A stretch of DNA of 9,496 nucleotides from Planctomycetaceae bacterium (GCA_003445035.1 DLVV01000247.1:1-9496); one strand, 5' to 3'. Positions 1 through 6,773 are shown, counted from the first letter of the stretch. Numbers and translations: made by a program. Notes: a model not told the origin generated them from the letters alone.

Positions 1-937
<937 letters not shown>

Positions 938-969
938 CTAGCCGTTCCTCTCGTCTCGCCCCGGGTTGC

Positions 970-1623
970 TCAATTCGACTCCGAAGTCACTTCCGCCAGG
1001 GCCTCGCCGATCAACCGCTGCTGGTCGGCCGCATCCAGCGACCTCCCCAACACGTGCTCGGTTGCAGCAGCGACCTGGTTGGAAACCTGGTCGAAGAGGT
1101 CCTTGAGTGCCTGGTCACGGGCTCGTTCGATCTCCCCGAGAGCCCGATTCTGGGTCGCTTCGGCCTGTTCCTGTGCCGCCGCCACGATCTCATCCTTGGT
1201 GTGCTCGGCATCCCGCCTCGCCTCGGCCAGGATCTCCTTGACCTCCTCCTGGACGCCCGCCAACTTCGTCTCGTGTGTGGCCAGCATCTCTTCAGCCTTG
1301 ACGCGTGCCGCTTCAGCCGCATCGATGTCCGACCGGACTCGCTGCTCCCGAGCATCCAGGCCCTCGGCCAGCGGTTTCCAGGCGAACTTCTTGAGGATAA
1401 ACACGAACAACAGGAACACGATCAACGACCAGAGCGCCAGGTCCGCCTTGAAATCCAGCGGCACTCCGGCCGCATGGGATCCATCGTCGCCATGGTGTTC
1501 TGCGTCGTCAGCACCCGCCGTGCTGGTGTGCGGTTCGTCCGCAGCCATCACCGAACAAGTGGCCATCAACGACCAGCCCGTGATCACTGTCAGGCACAGG
1601 CCAAATATCAAGGTTTTGCGCAT
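970..1623 (-). CDS. atpF: F-type ATP synthase subunit b with signal-peptide-like N-terminus
   Basis: Membrane-anchored stator subunit linking subunit a to the F1 head. At 217 residues it is longer than E. coli b (156). Visible layout: a signal-peptide-like N-terminus (residues 1-28, ending SVMA-AD), a short His/Asp/Glu-rich stretch (about 39-50, containing AEHHGDDGSH), one transmembrane helix (about 60-78, LALWSLIVFLLFVFILKKF), then the expected long charged coiled coil (about 85-175) and a C-terminal delta-binding region. The FxxW(K)P motif after the membrane helix (KKFAWKPL) is typical of bacterial b/b'. If the leader is cleaved, the His-rich segment would lie outside the membrane, which is inference. 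The ATG at 1623 has AAGGG about 9 bases upstream. Only one b-type gene is visible, so a b2 homodimer is likely, but a b' elsewhere cannot be excluded. Confidence 0.94.
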   Translation of the reverse strand: MRKTLIFGLCLTVITGWSLMATCSVMAADEPHTSTAGADDAEHHGDDGSHAAGVPLDFKADLALWSLIVFLLFVFILKKFAWKPLAEGLDAREQRVRSDIDAAEAARVKAEEMLATHETKLAGVQEEVKEILAEARRDAEHTKDEIVAAAQEQAEATQNRALGEIERARDQALKDLFDQVSNQVAAATEHVLGRSLDAADQQRLIGEALAEVTSESN

Positions 1624-1645
1624 CTACATGCCCTTACACTGCAAA

Positions 1646-1676
1646 TCGTCGGCAAGAACCGCCGCCCTTCCGACGA
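1646..1676 (-). other. Hairpin in the atpE-atpF gap, atpF-proximal
   Basis: The arms TCGTCGG (1646-1652) and CCGACGA (1670-1676) are perfect 7-base complements around a 17-base loop. It lies on the atp transcript between the end of atpE and the start of atpF and directly adjoins a second hairpin. It is followed in the mRNA by only TTT, so it is a poor candidate for a true terminator. A role in RNA processing, partial attenuation or 3'-end protection of atpE mRNA is inference. Confidence 0.45.
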
Positions 1677-1677
1677 G

Positions 1678-1698
1678 CCAACCACCACCATTGGTTGG
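1678..1698 (-). other. Hairpin in the atpE-atpF gap, atpE-proximal
   Basis: The arms CCAACCA (1678-1684) and TGGTTGG (1692-1698) form a perfect 7-base stem with a 7-base loop. It begins 28 bases after the atpE stop codon in the mRNA direction. There is no U tract after it. With the neighbouring 1646-1676 hairpin it fills much of the 103-base gap. Confidence 0.45.
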
Positions 1699-1726
1699 TC
1701 GACACGAGGGAAGCCAACAACCCTTG

Positions 1727-2023
1727 TCAGACGGACATGATGCAGATGATCAGCGCAAAGAACGCAGCACCTTCGATCAGCGCGGCGGAGATGATCATCG
1801 CGGTCTGTACACTTGAGGCGACCTCGGGTTGACGGGCCATGCTCTCCACGGCCGACGCCCCGATTCGTCCGATACCGAGTCCGGCACCGATGATCACGAT
1901 TCCGGCCCCGACACTAGCCAGGTTCAGGCTGCTGGCCGCGGCGGCATCCTGTGCCAACACCGGCATTCCCGTCGCCAGCACGATGGCCATCGCCATCCCG
2001 ACAATCTTCATGCTCTGAATCAC
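1727..2023 (-). CDS. atpE: F-type ATP synthase subunit c (proton type), GTG start
   Basis: Proteolipid of the rotating c-ring. Translated from the GTG at 2023 it has 98 residues. I prefer this start because AAGGAG (2032-2037) lies 8 bases upstream, whereas the internal ATG at 2011 would be 20 bases from it. The N-terminus (MKIVGMAMAIVLATGMPVLAQDA from the ATG) looks like a cleavable signal peptide, which is longer than in standard c subunits. The mature hairpin has helix 1 with the Gly-rich packing motif (GAGLGIGRIG), the polar loop ESMARQPE, and helix 2 with the ion-carrying Glu in SAALIEGAAFF (residue 84 from the GTG). Sodium-type c subunits have a Gln in helix 1 and Ser/Thr after this Glu. 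Here Ile and Gly-Ala stand in those places, so proton coupling is expected. Confidence 0.95.
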   Translation of the reverse strand: MIQSMKIVGMAMAIVLATGMPVLAQDAAAASSLNLASVGAGIVIIGAGLGIGRIGASAVESMARQPEVASSVQTAMIISAALIEGAAFFALIICIMSV

Positions 2024-2031
2024 GTCTCTTT

Positions 2032-2037
2032 CTCCTT
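2032..2037 (-). promoter_or_regulatory. Ribosome binding site that fixes the atpE GTG start
   Basis: On the minus strand this reads AAGGAG, a strong Shine-Dalgarno sequence, 8 bases before the GTG at 2023 and 20 before the in-frame ATG at 2011. The first spacing is normal and the second is too long. It is one of the strongest ribosome binding sites in the operon, fitting the need for many c subunits per complex. Confidence 0.75.
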
Positions 2038-2156
2038 GGTCATTGGCACCGTCGGAACAGCCTAGCTCGCCGTTGCCTTCGGCTCCCAAACACGTTTCTT
2101 GAATTACCTGTTGATTTTCCCGCCACACTCCAGCGAGTGAACCGCTCATTGAATCA

Positions 2157-2196
2157 ACCGACCCGGCGCGGCACAACCGTTGCCGCCACGGTCGGT
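2157..2196 (-). other. Long hairpin in the atpB-atpE gap
   Basis: Two nested stems can form. The outer arms are ACCGACC (2157-2163) with GGTCGGT (2190-2196). The inner arms are GCGGCA (2168-2173) with TGCCGC (2181-2186), around a 7-base loop. The internal loop is 4 bases on one side and 3 on the other. It begins about 30 bases after the atpB stop in the mRNA direction and is not followed by a U tract. It sits within a 203-base non-coding gap before atpE. A role in mRNA processing or differential atpE expression is inference. Confidence 0.5.
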
Positions 2197-2226
2197 CTCT
2201 CATTTGTTACTGTTGTCCCGGTCTGA

Positions 2227-3120
2227 CTAGTGAGGATGAATCGCGGTCGAGATGAACAACGTCGCGAGGAACGCGAAGATGTAGGCCTGCAGGAAGGCCA
2301 CGAACAACTCCAGCATGCCGATGGCGATCTGTCCGCCGATGCTCGCCGCCAGCACCGGATAGTACAGATACCACGCTCCGCCCGACGTGGCAGCAATGAA
2401 ACCGAGGATGACCGCGATCACCGTGTGGCCGGCCATGATGTTGGCAAAAAGCCGAACACACAGCACGCCATGTTTGATGAACAGGCCGATCACCTCGATC
2501 ACCCAGATCATCGGCAGCAGCACCAGCTTCAATGGCCCGGGCACGTCGATGTGAGGAGCCTGCGCCAACCAGAAGCCGCCGACACCCAGTTCCCGTGAAC
2601 CGTAGAACAGCGTGGCCCCGAAAGCGGTCACCGCCAGCACTCCCGTCACGTTGATCTCCCCAGTGGCCGAACCCAGCCAGGGAATCGCTCCCAGCAGGTT
2701 GCAGAACAACACGTAGAAGAAACACGACCAGACAAATGGCAGGTACTCGTCAGCCGGATGCACGGCGTTGGCCGAGGCCTGGTCATGACCGCCGTGGTCA
2801 TGGGACTCGTCACCGTGACCGTGGTGCCCGTCGCCTATGGTCGGCCGGACCACCTCGTCGCGGATGAACATCGCCAACGCTTCCCAGAAATTCCACCAGT
2901 ACCCGGTCACCGACCGGCCACCCGACACTCGACGAGACAGACCACGAAAAATCACGAACGTGATCACACAGACCACCAGCTGCAGGACCATGAACCTCGT
3001 CAGCTGCAGGTGCAACCCGAAGAGATCGATCTCCGGCAACGGCAGTTTCATGCCGAACGGAAGCTCGAAGTACGGGAAGTCCCGAACGTGATGAAAAGTG
3101 TCGGCGTGCCCGGCGGCCAT
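2227..3120 (-). CDS. atpB: F-type ATP synthase subunit a
   Basis: Membrane stator subunit forming the two proton half-channels against the c-ring. It has 297 residues. The essential Arg is R223 in LCVRLFANIMAGH, matching E. coli Arg210. H232 stands where E. coli has Glu219 and E271 where it has His245, the swapped His/Glu pair seen in many other bacteria and mitochondria. Q278 matches Gln252 in the last helix (LQAYIFAFLATLFIS). Membrane segments are near 42-60, 127-147, 157-173, 197-216, 222-244 and 262-293. A His/Asp-rich insert (about residues 98-121, with DGHHGHGDESHDHGGHD) sits between the first two helices, in the loop expected to face the cytoplasm. The start ATG overlaps the stop of the upstream atpI-like gene by one base (TGATG), suggesting translational coupling. 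It ends 203 bases before atpE. Confidence 0.96.
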   Translation of the reverse strand: MAAGHADTFHHVRDFPYFELPFGMKLPLPEIDLFGLHLQLTRFMVLQLVVCVITFVIFRGLSRRVSGGRSVTGYWWNFWEALAMFIRDEVVRPTIGDGHHGHGDESHDHGGHDQASANAVHPADEYLPFVWSCFFYVLFCNLLGAIPWLGSATGEINVTGVLAVTAFGATLFYGSRELGVGGFWLAQAPHIDVPGPLKLVLLPMIWVIEVIGLFIKHGVLCVRLFANIMAGHTVIAVILGFIAATSGGAWYLYYPVLAASIGGQIAIGMLELFVAFLQAYIFAFLATLFISTAIHPH

Positions 3121-3518
3121 CAGTTCTGTCCAGAAGTCGGGTTCGCGGCTGCGTGTTGTTGCGAGACCAGGAAATAGGATTCCATCGCCAAAGCGGTCAG
3201 GTAGCTGACGATCAACCAGGCAAAGAACTCCCGGAACCCCAGTTCCGGTCGAACCTCACGGATCAGCAGCGCGCCGGACAACACCATCAACATTCGCAAC
3301 GTGGTGGAAAGCAGGATCGCCTGCGGAGTCGTCGTCAAATTCGGTAGCAACACGGCAACCGACAGCACCACCAGGCCGGGCACCAGGCACAGGCCAACCG
3401 CCCATGTCAGCCCCTCGAGCCCCGCCGTGCCCCCGACCCATTGAGCGGGCAGTGCCAGCACCAGCCAGAGTCCGACCAGTACGGCGAAAAGCCAGGCAGA
3501 TTGTCGAAGCGGATGCAT
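3120..3518 (-). CDS. atpI: AtpI-like four-helix membrane protein of the ATP synthase operon
   Basis: Small hydrophobic protein of 132 residues with four predicted membrane helices (about 8-26, 37-58, 67-86 and 95-117). Helix 3 starts with an Arg (TTLRMLMVLSGALLI), resembling the basic residue at this place in AtpI/AtpR proteins. AtpI is known as an assisting factor for c-ring assembly and, with AtpZ, has been linked to ion uptake for the synthase. Similarity is by size, topology and position directly before atpB rather than by strong sequence identity. The start (ATG at 3518) overlaps the atpZ stop and its stop overlaps the atpB start, both as TGATG. No good Shine-Dalgarno sequence is visible, so translation probably depends on coupling. 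Confidence 0.75.
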   Translation of the reverse strand: MHPLRQSAWLFAVLVGLWLVLALPAQWVGGTAGLEGLTWAVGLCLVPGLVVLSVAVLLPNLTTTPQAILLSTTLRMLMVLSGALLIREVRPELGFREFFAWLIVSYLTALAMESYFLVSQQHAAANPTSGQN

Positions 3519-3784
3519 CAGGCGTCTGGCTCGGCCTCACGGTCGGTCGTTGTTTGTTGTCGTCCGGGCGGTGAACCGGCAATCTTCAGTAAGTGACTCA
3601 TCCCCGTGCCCAATCCCAACAGGGCTCCGATGACTGTCAGCCACGGGGTCATTTCGAATTGCTTGTCGAGCCACACTCCCACTCCAGCGGGAATCGCCAT
3701 CTCCAAGGACACCGTCGTTGCGGCAGAAACCCACCGCATTGCGGCCGCCATCGGAGGACGGTTCTCGGCAGATGACTCCACCAC
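3518..3784 (-). CDS. atpZ: AtpZ-like two-helix protein, first gene of the atp operon (GTG start)
   Basis: Protein of 88 residues with two membrane helices (about 17-38 and 46-68) and a charged C-terminal tail (RQQTTTDREAEPDA). The core SLEMAIPAGVGVWLDKQF followed by WLTVIGALLGLGTGMSHLL matches the AtpZ/putative F0F1-ATPase subunit family, where a Gly-rich first helix ends in a G-x-W/Y-L-D motif. AtpZ is believed to act with AtpI in assembly or divalent-ion supply for the synthase. The GTG at 3784 is chosen because GGTGGG lies 5 bases upstream, and a good promoter would put the transcript start about 36 bases before it. The internal ATGs at 3751 and 3739 lack ribosome binding sites. It could also be called an AtpQ-like protein, but the operon order is canonical F-type. 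Confidence 0.8.
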   Translation of the reverse strand: MVESSAENRPPMAAAMRWVSAATTVSLEMAIPAGVGVWLDKQFEMTPWLTVIGALLGLGTGMSHLLKIAGSPPGRQQTTTDREAEPDA

Positions 3785-3826
3785 GCTGACCCACCAAATT
3801 CGCGGCGACCACTCTGGGACCGGGGC

Positions 3827-3855
3827 AGTCTATTGGTCGCTCTGCGGGATGTCAA
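3827..3855 (-). promoter_or_regulatory. Sigma70-type promoter of the atp operon
   Basis: On the minus strand a perfect -35 box TTGACA (3850-3855) is followed by a 17-base spacer and the -10 box TAGACT (3827-3832, four of six consensus matches). Transcription would start near 3820, giving a 5' leader of about 36 bases before the GTG of atpZ. Position, spacing and direction all fit the main operon promoter. Confidence 0.7.
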
Positions 3856-3924
3856 ACCAGCAAGAATGACCTTCTCGGGGATTACGACCACTGGTCTTCG
3901 GCGGTCGGTGTGAGGTCGCTTCGG

Positions 3925-3954
3925 TTGAACCGTCCGTTTTGGTCGTGGTAGAAA
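3925..3954 (+). promoter_or_regulatory. Candidate promoter for the DUF4912 gene
   Basis: TTGAAC (3925-3930) and TAGAAA (3949-3954) each match the sigma70 consensus at four of six positions, with an 18-base spacer. The -35 box lies within a small dyad (CGGTTGAACCG, 3922-3932), and the -10 box is within GTAGAAACTAC, another small dyad. If used, it would give a leader of about 175 bases. The evidence is moderate at best. Confidence 0.3.
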
Positions 3955-4135
3955 CTACGCACCCATTTTGTGCCATTTGATACGCTGATCTTCCTCCCTC
4001 GGAGAGGGATTCTCTAGCGTCTTGCCGGGGTCACCGGCAGTCGCCTGTCGCCCCCGGGCGATCGCAGCGGGCACGGACGGCCGCACCAGTTGTGTTGGTT
4101 TTCCTCTGTCTGAATGACGGTGAGGGGACGGGCTG

Positions 4136-5080
4136 ATGGTGGGCAACCGCAATGGCCAGTTGGCTCGGTCCCGTGGCGGCACGTACCGCCAGTCCCTGCA
4201 GGGCAAAACTCGCAAGCAACTGGCCCAGTTGGCACGCCGCCAGCGGATCCGTGGCTGGCACCCGATGCGAAAAGCCGAGTTGATCGACGCCCTGGCCGAT
4301 GCGGCCCGGCGGGCCAACGGCAGCCGCCGCAAGAAGGCCGGCACGAAAACCGCCGTGCCAACACACCAGGGGGTCAATGGAGTCGCCGGCGAACGAGACG
4401 ACGTGCTGATCGCCGAACCGGTCAGTTCGAGATGGCTCTCGGCACGCTGGAACGTCTCGCCGGAGATGCTGACCCGGGCGAAATCGGCCCTGGGAAGTGA
4501 CTGGCACCGGGCGCGGATGGTGCTGCGGCTCTCGCGGATCACCGACGACACCGAGGGTCCTACCTCGGAATCTCGAATCCGTGACATCGTCGTGAAGCTC
4601 CAGATGGGCGAATGCTGTGTCGAGATCGACCAACCGGGCCTCCCCCACCGGCTTCACCTGGGTTTCTCGATTCCCGGCGGCGAGTTCTTTGCCCTCTCGC
4701 ACTCCGACCCCGTTTCCACGACCCGAGGCCCGCAGCCGGAGGAAAGCCGTCGGCCGAACACTTCGACGGTGCCGGCCGGCAATTCGCACCGCTCCGCGTC
4801 ATCAACGGGACAGGAGGCCGATGGCCTGCCGCTGGAAATCCACACCGACCTGGTCATCTACGGTCGGGCCGCTCCGGAAACCCTGATCGAACTCGAAAAG
4901 GCCTCGGTGCGTGTCGGTCGTGACGGCCGGTTCGAGCTGAGACTGCCCCTGGAGAACGGACGCCAGTTCGTCCCGGCCACCGCCACCGCCGGTGACCGGG
5001 CCAGCCGGAGACGGGTGGCGCTGGCAATCGAACGGCACCTCAAGCTGCTCGATCCCGAGCCAACCGAAGACCCGTCCTAG
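4136..5080 (+). CDS. Uncharacterised protein with Rho-N/SAP-like and DUF4912-type domains
   Basis: Protein of 314 residues, function unknown. The basic N-terminus leads into a Rho-N/SAP-like helical module (about residues 23-58, GKTRKQLAQLARRQ...MRKAELIDAL), of a kind that binds nucleic acid. A Lys/Arg-rich linker follows, then a DUF4912-type domain (about 98-196), recognisable from SRWLSARWNVSPEML, MVLRLSRITD, the CCVEIDQPG strand, and the HLGFSIPGGEFFALSHSDPVSTTRG end. After a low-complexity Ser/Pro linker (197-230) comes a beta-rich C-terminal unit (231-302) with DLVIYGRAAPETLIELE, GRDGRFELRLPLENGRQFVP and a final AIERH. The same tail occurs in DUF4912 proteins I recall from cyanobacteria. 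There is no signal peptide or membrane helix, so it should be cytoplasmic. GAGGGG lies about 9 bases before the ATG. It is divergent from the atp operon, and a link to it is unproven. Confidence 0.85.
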   Translation: MVGNRNGQLARSRGGTYRQSLQGKTRKQLAQLARRQRIRGWHPMRKAELIDALADAARRANGSRRKKAGTKTAVPTHQGVNGVAGERDDVLIAEPVSSRWLSARWNVSPEMLTRAKSALGSDWHRARMVLRLSRITDDTEGPTSESRIRDIVVKLQMGECCVEIDQPGLPHRLHLGFSIPGGEFFALSHSDPVSTTRGPQPEESRRPNTSTVPAGNSHRSASSTGQEADGLPLEIHTDLVIYGRAAPETLIELEKASVRVGRDGRFELRLPLENGRQFVPATATAGDRASRRRVALAIERHLKLLDPEPTEDPS

Positions 5081-5179
5081 AGCCCTGCGGGCGGGGACGG
5101 CGGGGACGGGCCGTCGAACCCCTTGCCACCCAACAACACCTCTTGCCCGACCTCCGACTGCCGACTAGGATCAGGTCGT

Positions 5180-5199
5180 CGGGTCGCTTCGGCGACCCG
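5180..5199 (+). other. Perfect 8-bp hairpin with a C(TTCG)G tetraloop
   Basis: CGGGTCGC (5180-5187) and GCGACCCG (5192-5199) are exact complements around TTCG, with the C-G closing pair of the extra-stable UUCG tetraloop on the plus-strand RNA. It is about 100 bases downstream of the DUF4912 stop. No T-run follows, so it is not a standard intrinsic terminator. It could stabilise a 3' end or form part of a structured RNA. Confidence 0.55.
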
Positions 5200-5283
5200 T
5201 CAGGCCTTTGCCAATCCGGGCACGATTTTGTTGACCCTACAAGCATGACCCAGGGGACCGTCCACGGACGGCCGCGTGTATAT

Positions 5284-5301
5284 CCGAGCCACCCGGCTCG
5301 G
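5284..5301. other. 7-bp hairpin in the gap before rarA
   Basis: CCGAGCC (5284-5290) pairs perfectly with GGCTCGG (5295-5301) across a 4-base loop ACCC. No T-run lies next to it on either strand. Direction and function are unknown. Confidence 0.4.
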
Positions 5302-5352
5302 CTCACACAACCCGGACGGGTGGTCCCCACCTGATTCTTACGGGTCCAAACA

Positions 5353-5370
5353 AAACCCAGCCCGGGGTTT
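5353..5370 (+). terminator. Weak terminator-like hairpin before rarA
   Basis: AAACCC (5353-5358) pairs with GGGTTT (5365-5370) over a 6-base loop. Downstream sequence is pyrimidine-rich (CTCTTTCTTTTAA, from about 5383) but the T tract is not adjacent. It would be about 275 bases after the DUF4912 stop, so it is a weak candidate. Confidence 0.2.
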
Positions 5371-5434
5371 CTTGGCGAAGGCCTCTTTCTTTTAACCCGC
5401 TTCCCTTTTGGGGCCCGGCGCTTAGTCTGGTGTC

Positions 5435-6745
5435 ATGACCGGGCTGTTCGAACAGGCCGAGACGGCCAACCTGGACCGGGCGCGACCACTGGCGGCCCGC
5501 ATGCGGCCGAGGAACCTCGACGAGTTCGTCGGGCAACAGCACTTCCTGGGCCCCGGCCAGCTGCTTCGCCGCATCCTCGACGCCGATCGACTCAGTTCGG
5601 CCATCTTCTACGGCCCTCCCGGAACGGGGAAGACGTCCCTGGCCGAACTGATTGCCGGGCAGACCGAGTGTGTTTTCGAACGTCTCAACGCCGCCGCCGC
5701 CGGGGTCAAGGAACTGAGAGAGCTGCTCGAGTCGGCTCGAGACCGACTGGCGACCGGCGAACGACGGACGCTGTTGTTCGTCGACGAACTGCACCACTTC
5801 AACCGCACGCAACAGGACGTGCTGCTGCCGGATGTCGAGAGCGGGGTGGTCCGGCTGATCGGGGCCACCACCGCCAACCCCTTCTTCTCGCTTGTCTCGC
5901 CTTTGGTCTCGCGCAGCCAGATCTTCGAGTTCCAGCCGCTGCAGCCCGACGACATCCGCGCACTGCTGCAGCGGGCCCTGGCCGACACCGAGCTGGGCCT
6001 GGGCCGATTCGAGGTGTCGGCCAGCGACGAGGCGTTGGCGTTCCTGTCCCAGGTGGCCGACGGCGACGCACGACGGGCTCTCAACGCACTGGAGATCGGG
6101 GTGCTCTCGATCGCCGCCGGCACCAGCAAGGTGCTCGAACTCGACGTCGCCGAGGAATCGGTGCAGAAGAAAGCGGTTCGCTACGACGACGACTCCCACT
6201 ACGACGCGGCCAGTGCTTTGATCAAGAGCCTGCGAGGCAGCGACCCCGACGCGGCGATGTACTGGCTGGCCAGGATGCTCGAGGCGGGCGAGGACCCCCG
6301 GTTCCTGGCCCGGCGACTGGTGATCCTGGCGGCCGAGGACATCGGCAACGCCGACCCGCAGGCGCTGGTGCTGGCCAACGCGGCCGCCCAGGCCACCGAA
6401 CGGGTGGGGATGCCCGAGTGCCGCATCATCCTGGCCCAGGCCACCAGCTACCTCGCACTGGCCCCCAAGTCCAATGCCTCCTACCTCGCCATCGACCGGG
6501 CGATCGAGGACGTCCGCACCAAGGCGGTGCTGCCGGTGCCACGACACCTCCAGGATTCGCACTACCCCGGTGCCGAGAAGCTCGGGCACGGACAGAATTA
6601 CGCCTACGCCCATGACGGCGAAGACGGCTGGGTCGACCAGGACTATCTCGGCGTCGACCGGACCTACTACGAACCGACCGACCGAGGGCACGAGGCCGTG
6701 ATGAGGCAGCGGCTCGAGGAACTGAAGAAGCGGAAGAGCCAGTGA
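5435..6745 (+). CDS. rarA: RarA/MgsA-type AAA+ ATPase (replication-associated recombination protein A)
   Basis: Cytoplasmic clamp-loader-like ATPase that acts at stalled replication forks; the family is conserved from bacteria to eukaryotic WRNIP1/Mgs1. It has 436 residues, a normal length. Visible motifs are the N-terminal PLAARMRPRNLDEFVGQQHFLG (18-39), Walker A GPPGTGKT (60-67), Walker B LLFVDELH (113-120), sensor 1 ATTANP (144-149), the arginine finger in PLVSR (R160), and sensor 2 GDARRALN (210-217). The C-terminal family block runs from YDDDSHYDAASALIKSLRGSDPDAA through LVILAAEDIGNADP to the end, where GYL/YYEPTDRGHE is the typical tail that forms the tetramerisation and clamp-loader-like collar. 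The ATG at 5435 fits family length, although no Shine-Dalgarno sequence is obvious. It stands alone, converging with the radical SAM gene. Confidence 0.96.
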   Translation: MTGLFEQAETANLDRARPLAARMRPRNLDEFVGQQHFLGPGQLLRRILDADRLSSAIFYGPPGTGKTSLAELIAGQTECVFERLNAAAAGVKELRELLESARDRLATGERRTLLFVDELHHFNRTQQDVLLPDVESGVVRLIGATTANPFFSLVSPLVSRSQIFEFQPLQPDDIRALLQRALADTELGLGRFEVSASDEALAFLSQVADGDARRALNALEIGVLSIAAGTSKVLELDVAEESVQKKAVRYDDDSHYDAASALIKSLRGSDPDAAMYWLARMLEAGEDPRFLARRLVILAAEDIGNADPQALVLANAAAQATERVGMPECRIILAQATSYLALAPKSNASYLAIDRAIEDVRTKAVLPVPRHLQDSHYPGAEKLGHGQNYAYAHDGEDGWVDQDYLGVDRTYYEPTDRGHEAVMRQRLEELKKRKSQ

Positions 6746-6758
6746 CCGGGTCGGGCTT

Positions 6759-6772
6759 TCCCGTCGGCGGGA
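6759..6772. terminator. Short hairpin between the convergent rarA and radical SAM genes
   Basis: TCCCG (6759-6763) pairs with CGGGA (6768-6772) across TCGG, inside the 28-base gap between the two convergent stops. It could act as a shared bidirectional terminator, but the stem is short and there is no T-run on either side. Confidence 0.2.
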
Positions 6773-6773
6773 C

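Larger units (their letters stand above)
3785..4135. other. Divergent intergenic region between atpZ and the DUF4912 gene
   Basis: This 351-base stretch holds no convincing gene on either strand; the open frames reaching into it have no ribosome binding site and no recognisable protein. It contains a good minus-strand promoter for the atp operon (3827-3855), a weaker plus-strand promoter candidate (3925-3954), and several short inverted repeats between 3990 and 4065, including TGCCGG (4023-4028) with CCGGCA (4034-4039). Confidence 0.7.
5081..5434. other. Hairpin-rich intergenic region before rarA, no gene recognised
   Basis: A 354-base gap. No frame in it gives a recognisable protein with a plausible start. 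It contains four or more perfect short inverted repeats: GACGGC (5096-5101) with GCCGTC (5110-5115) just after the stop, an 8-base stem with a TTCG loop (5180-5199), a 7-base stem (5284-5301) and a 6-base stem (5353-5370). The last 55 bases are pyrimidine-rich (for example CCTCTTTCTTTTAACC near 5382-5397). It may hold the terminator of the DUF4912 gene, the rarA promoter and leader, or an unrecognised small RNA. I cannot tell these apart from the sequence alone. Confidence 0.5.

Noticed and set aside
1727..3784. Sodium-translocating N-ATPase operon, suggested by small AtpQ/AtpR-like genes before atpB
   Set aside because: The order continues atpE-atpF-atpH-atpA with a delta gene, as in ordinary F-type operons. 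The c subunit lacks the Gln and Ser/Thr sodium ligands.
4031..4789. Minus-strand open frames opposite the DUF4912 gene
   Set aside because: They have no ribosome binding site and no family resemblance, while the plus-strand frame has recognisable domains.
5408..5434. Leaderless start or dedicated promoter immediately before rarA
   Set aside because: TAGTCT near the ATG matches a -10 box poorly and there is no supporting -35 box.
5303..6691. 462-residue minus-strand open frame opposite rarA
   Set aside because: It mirrors the RarA coding sequence with low-complexity Gly/Val/Gln-rich translation and no recognisable motif.
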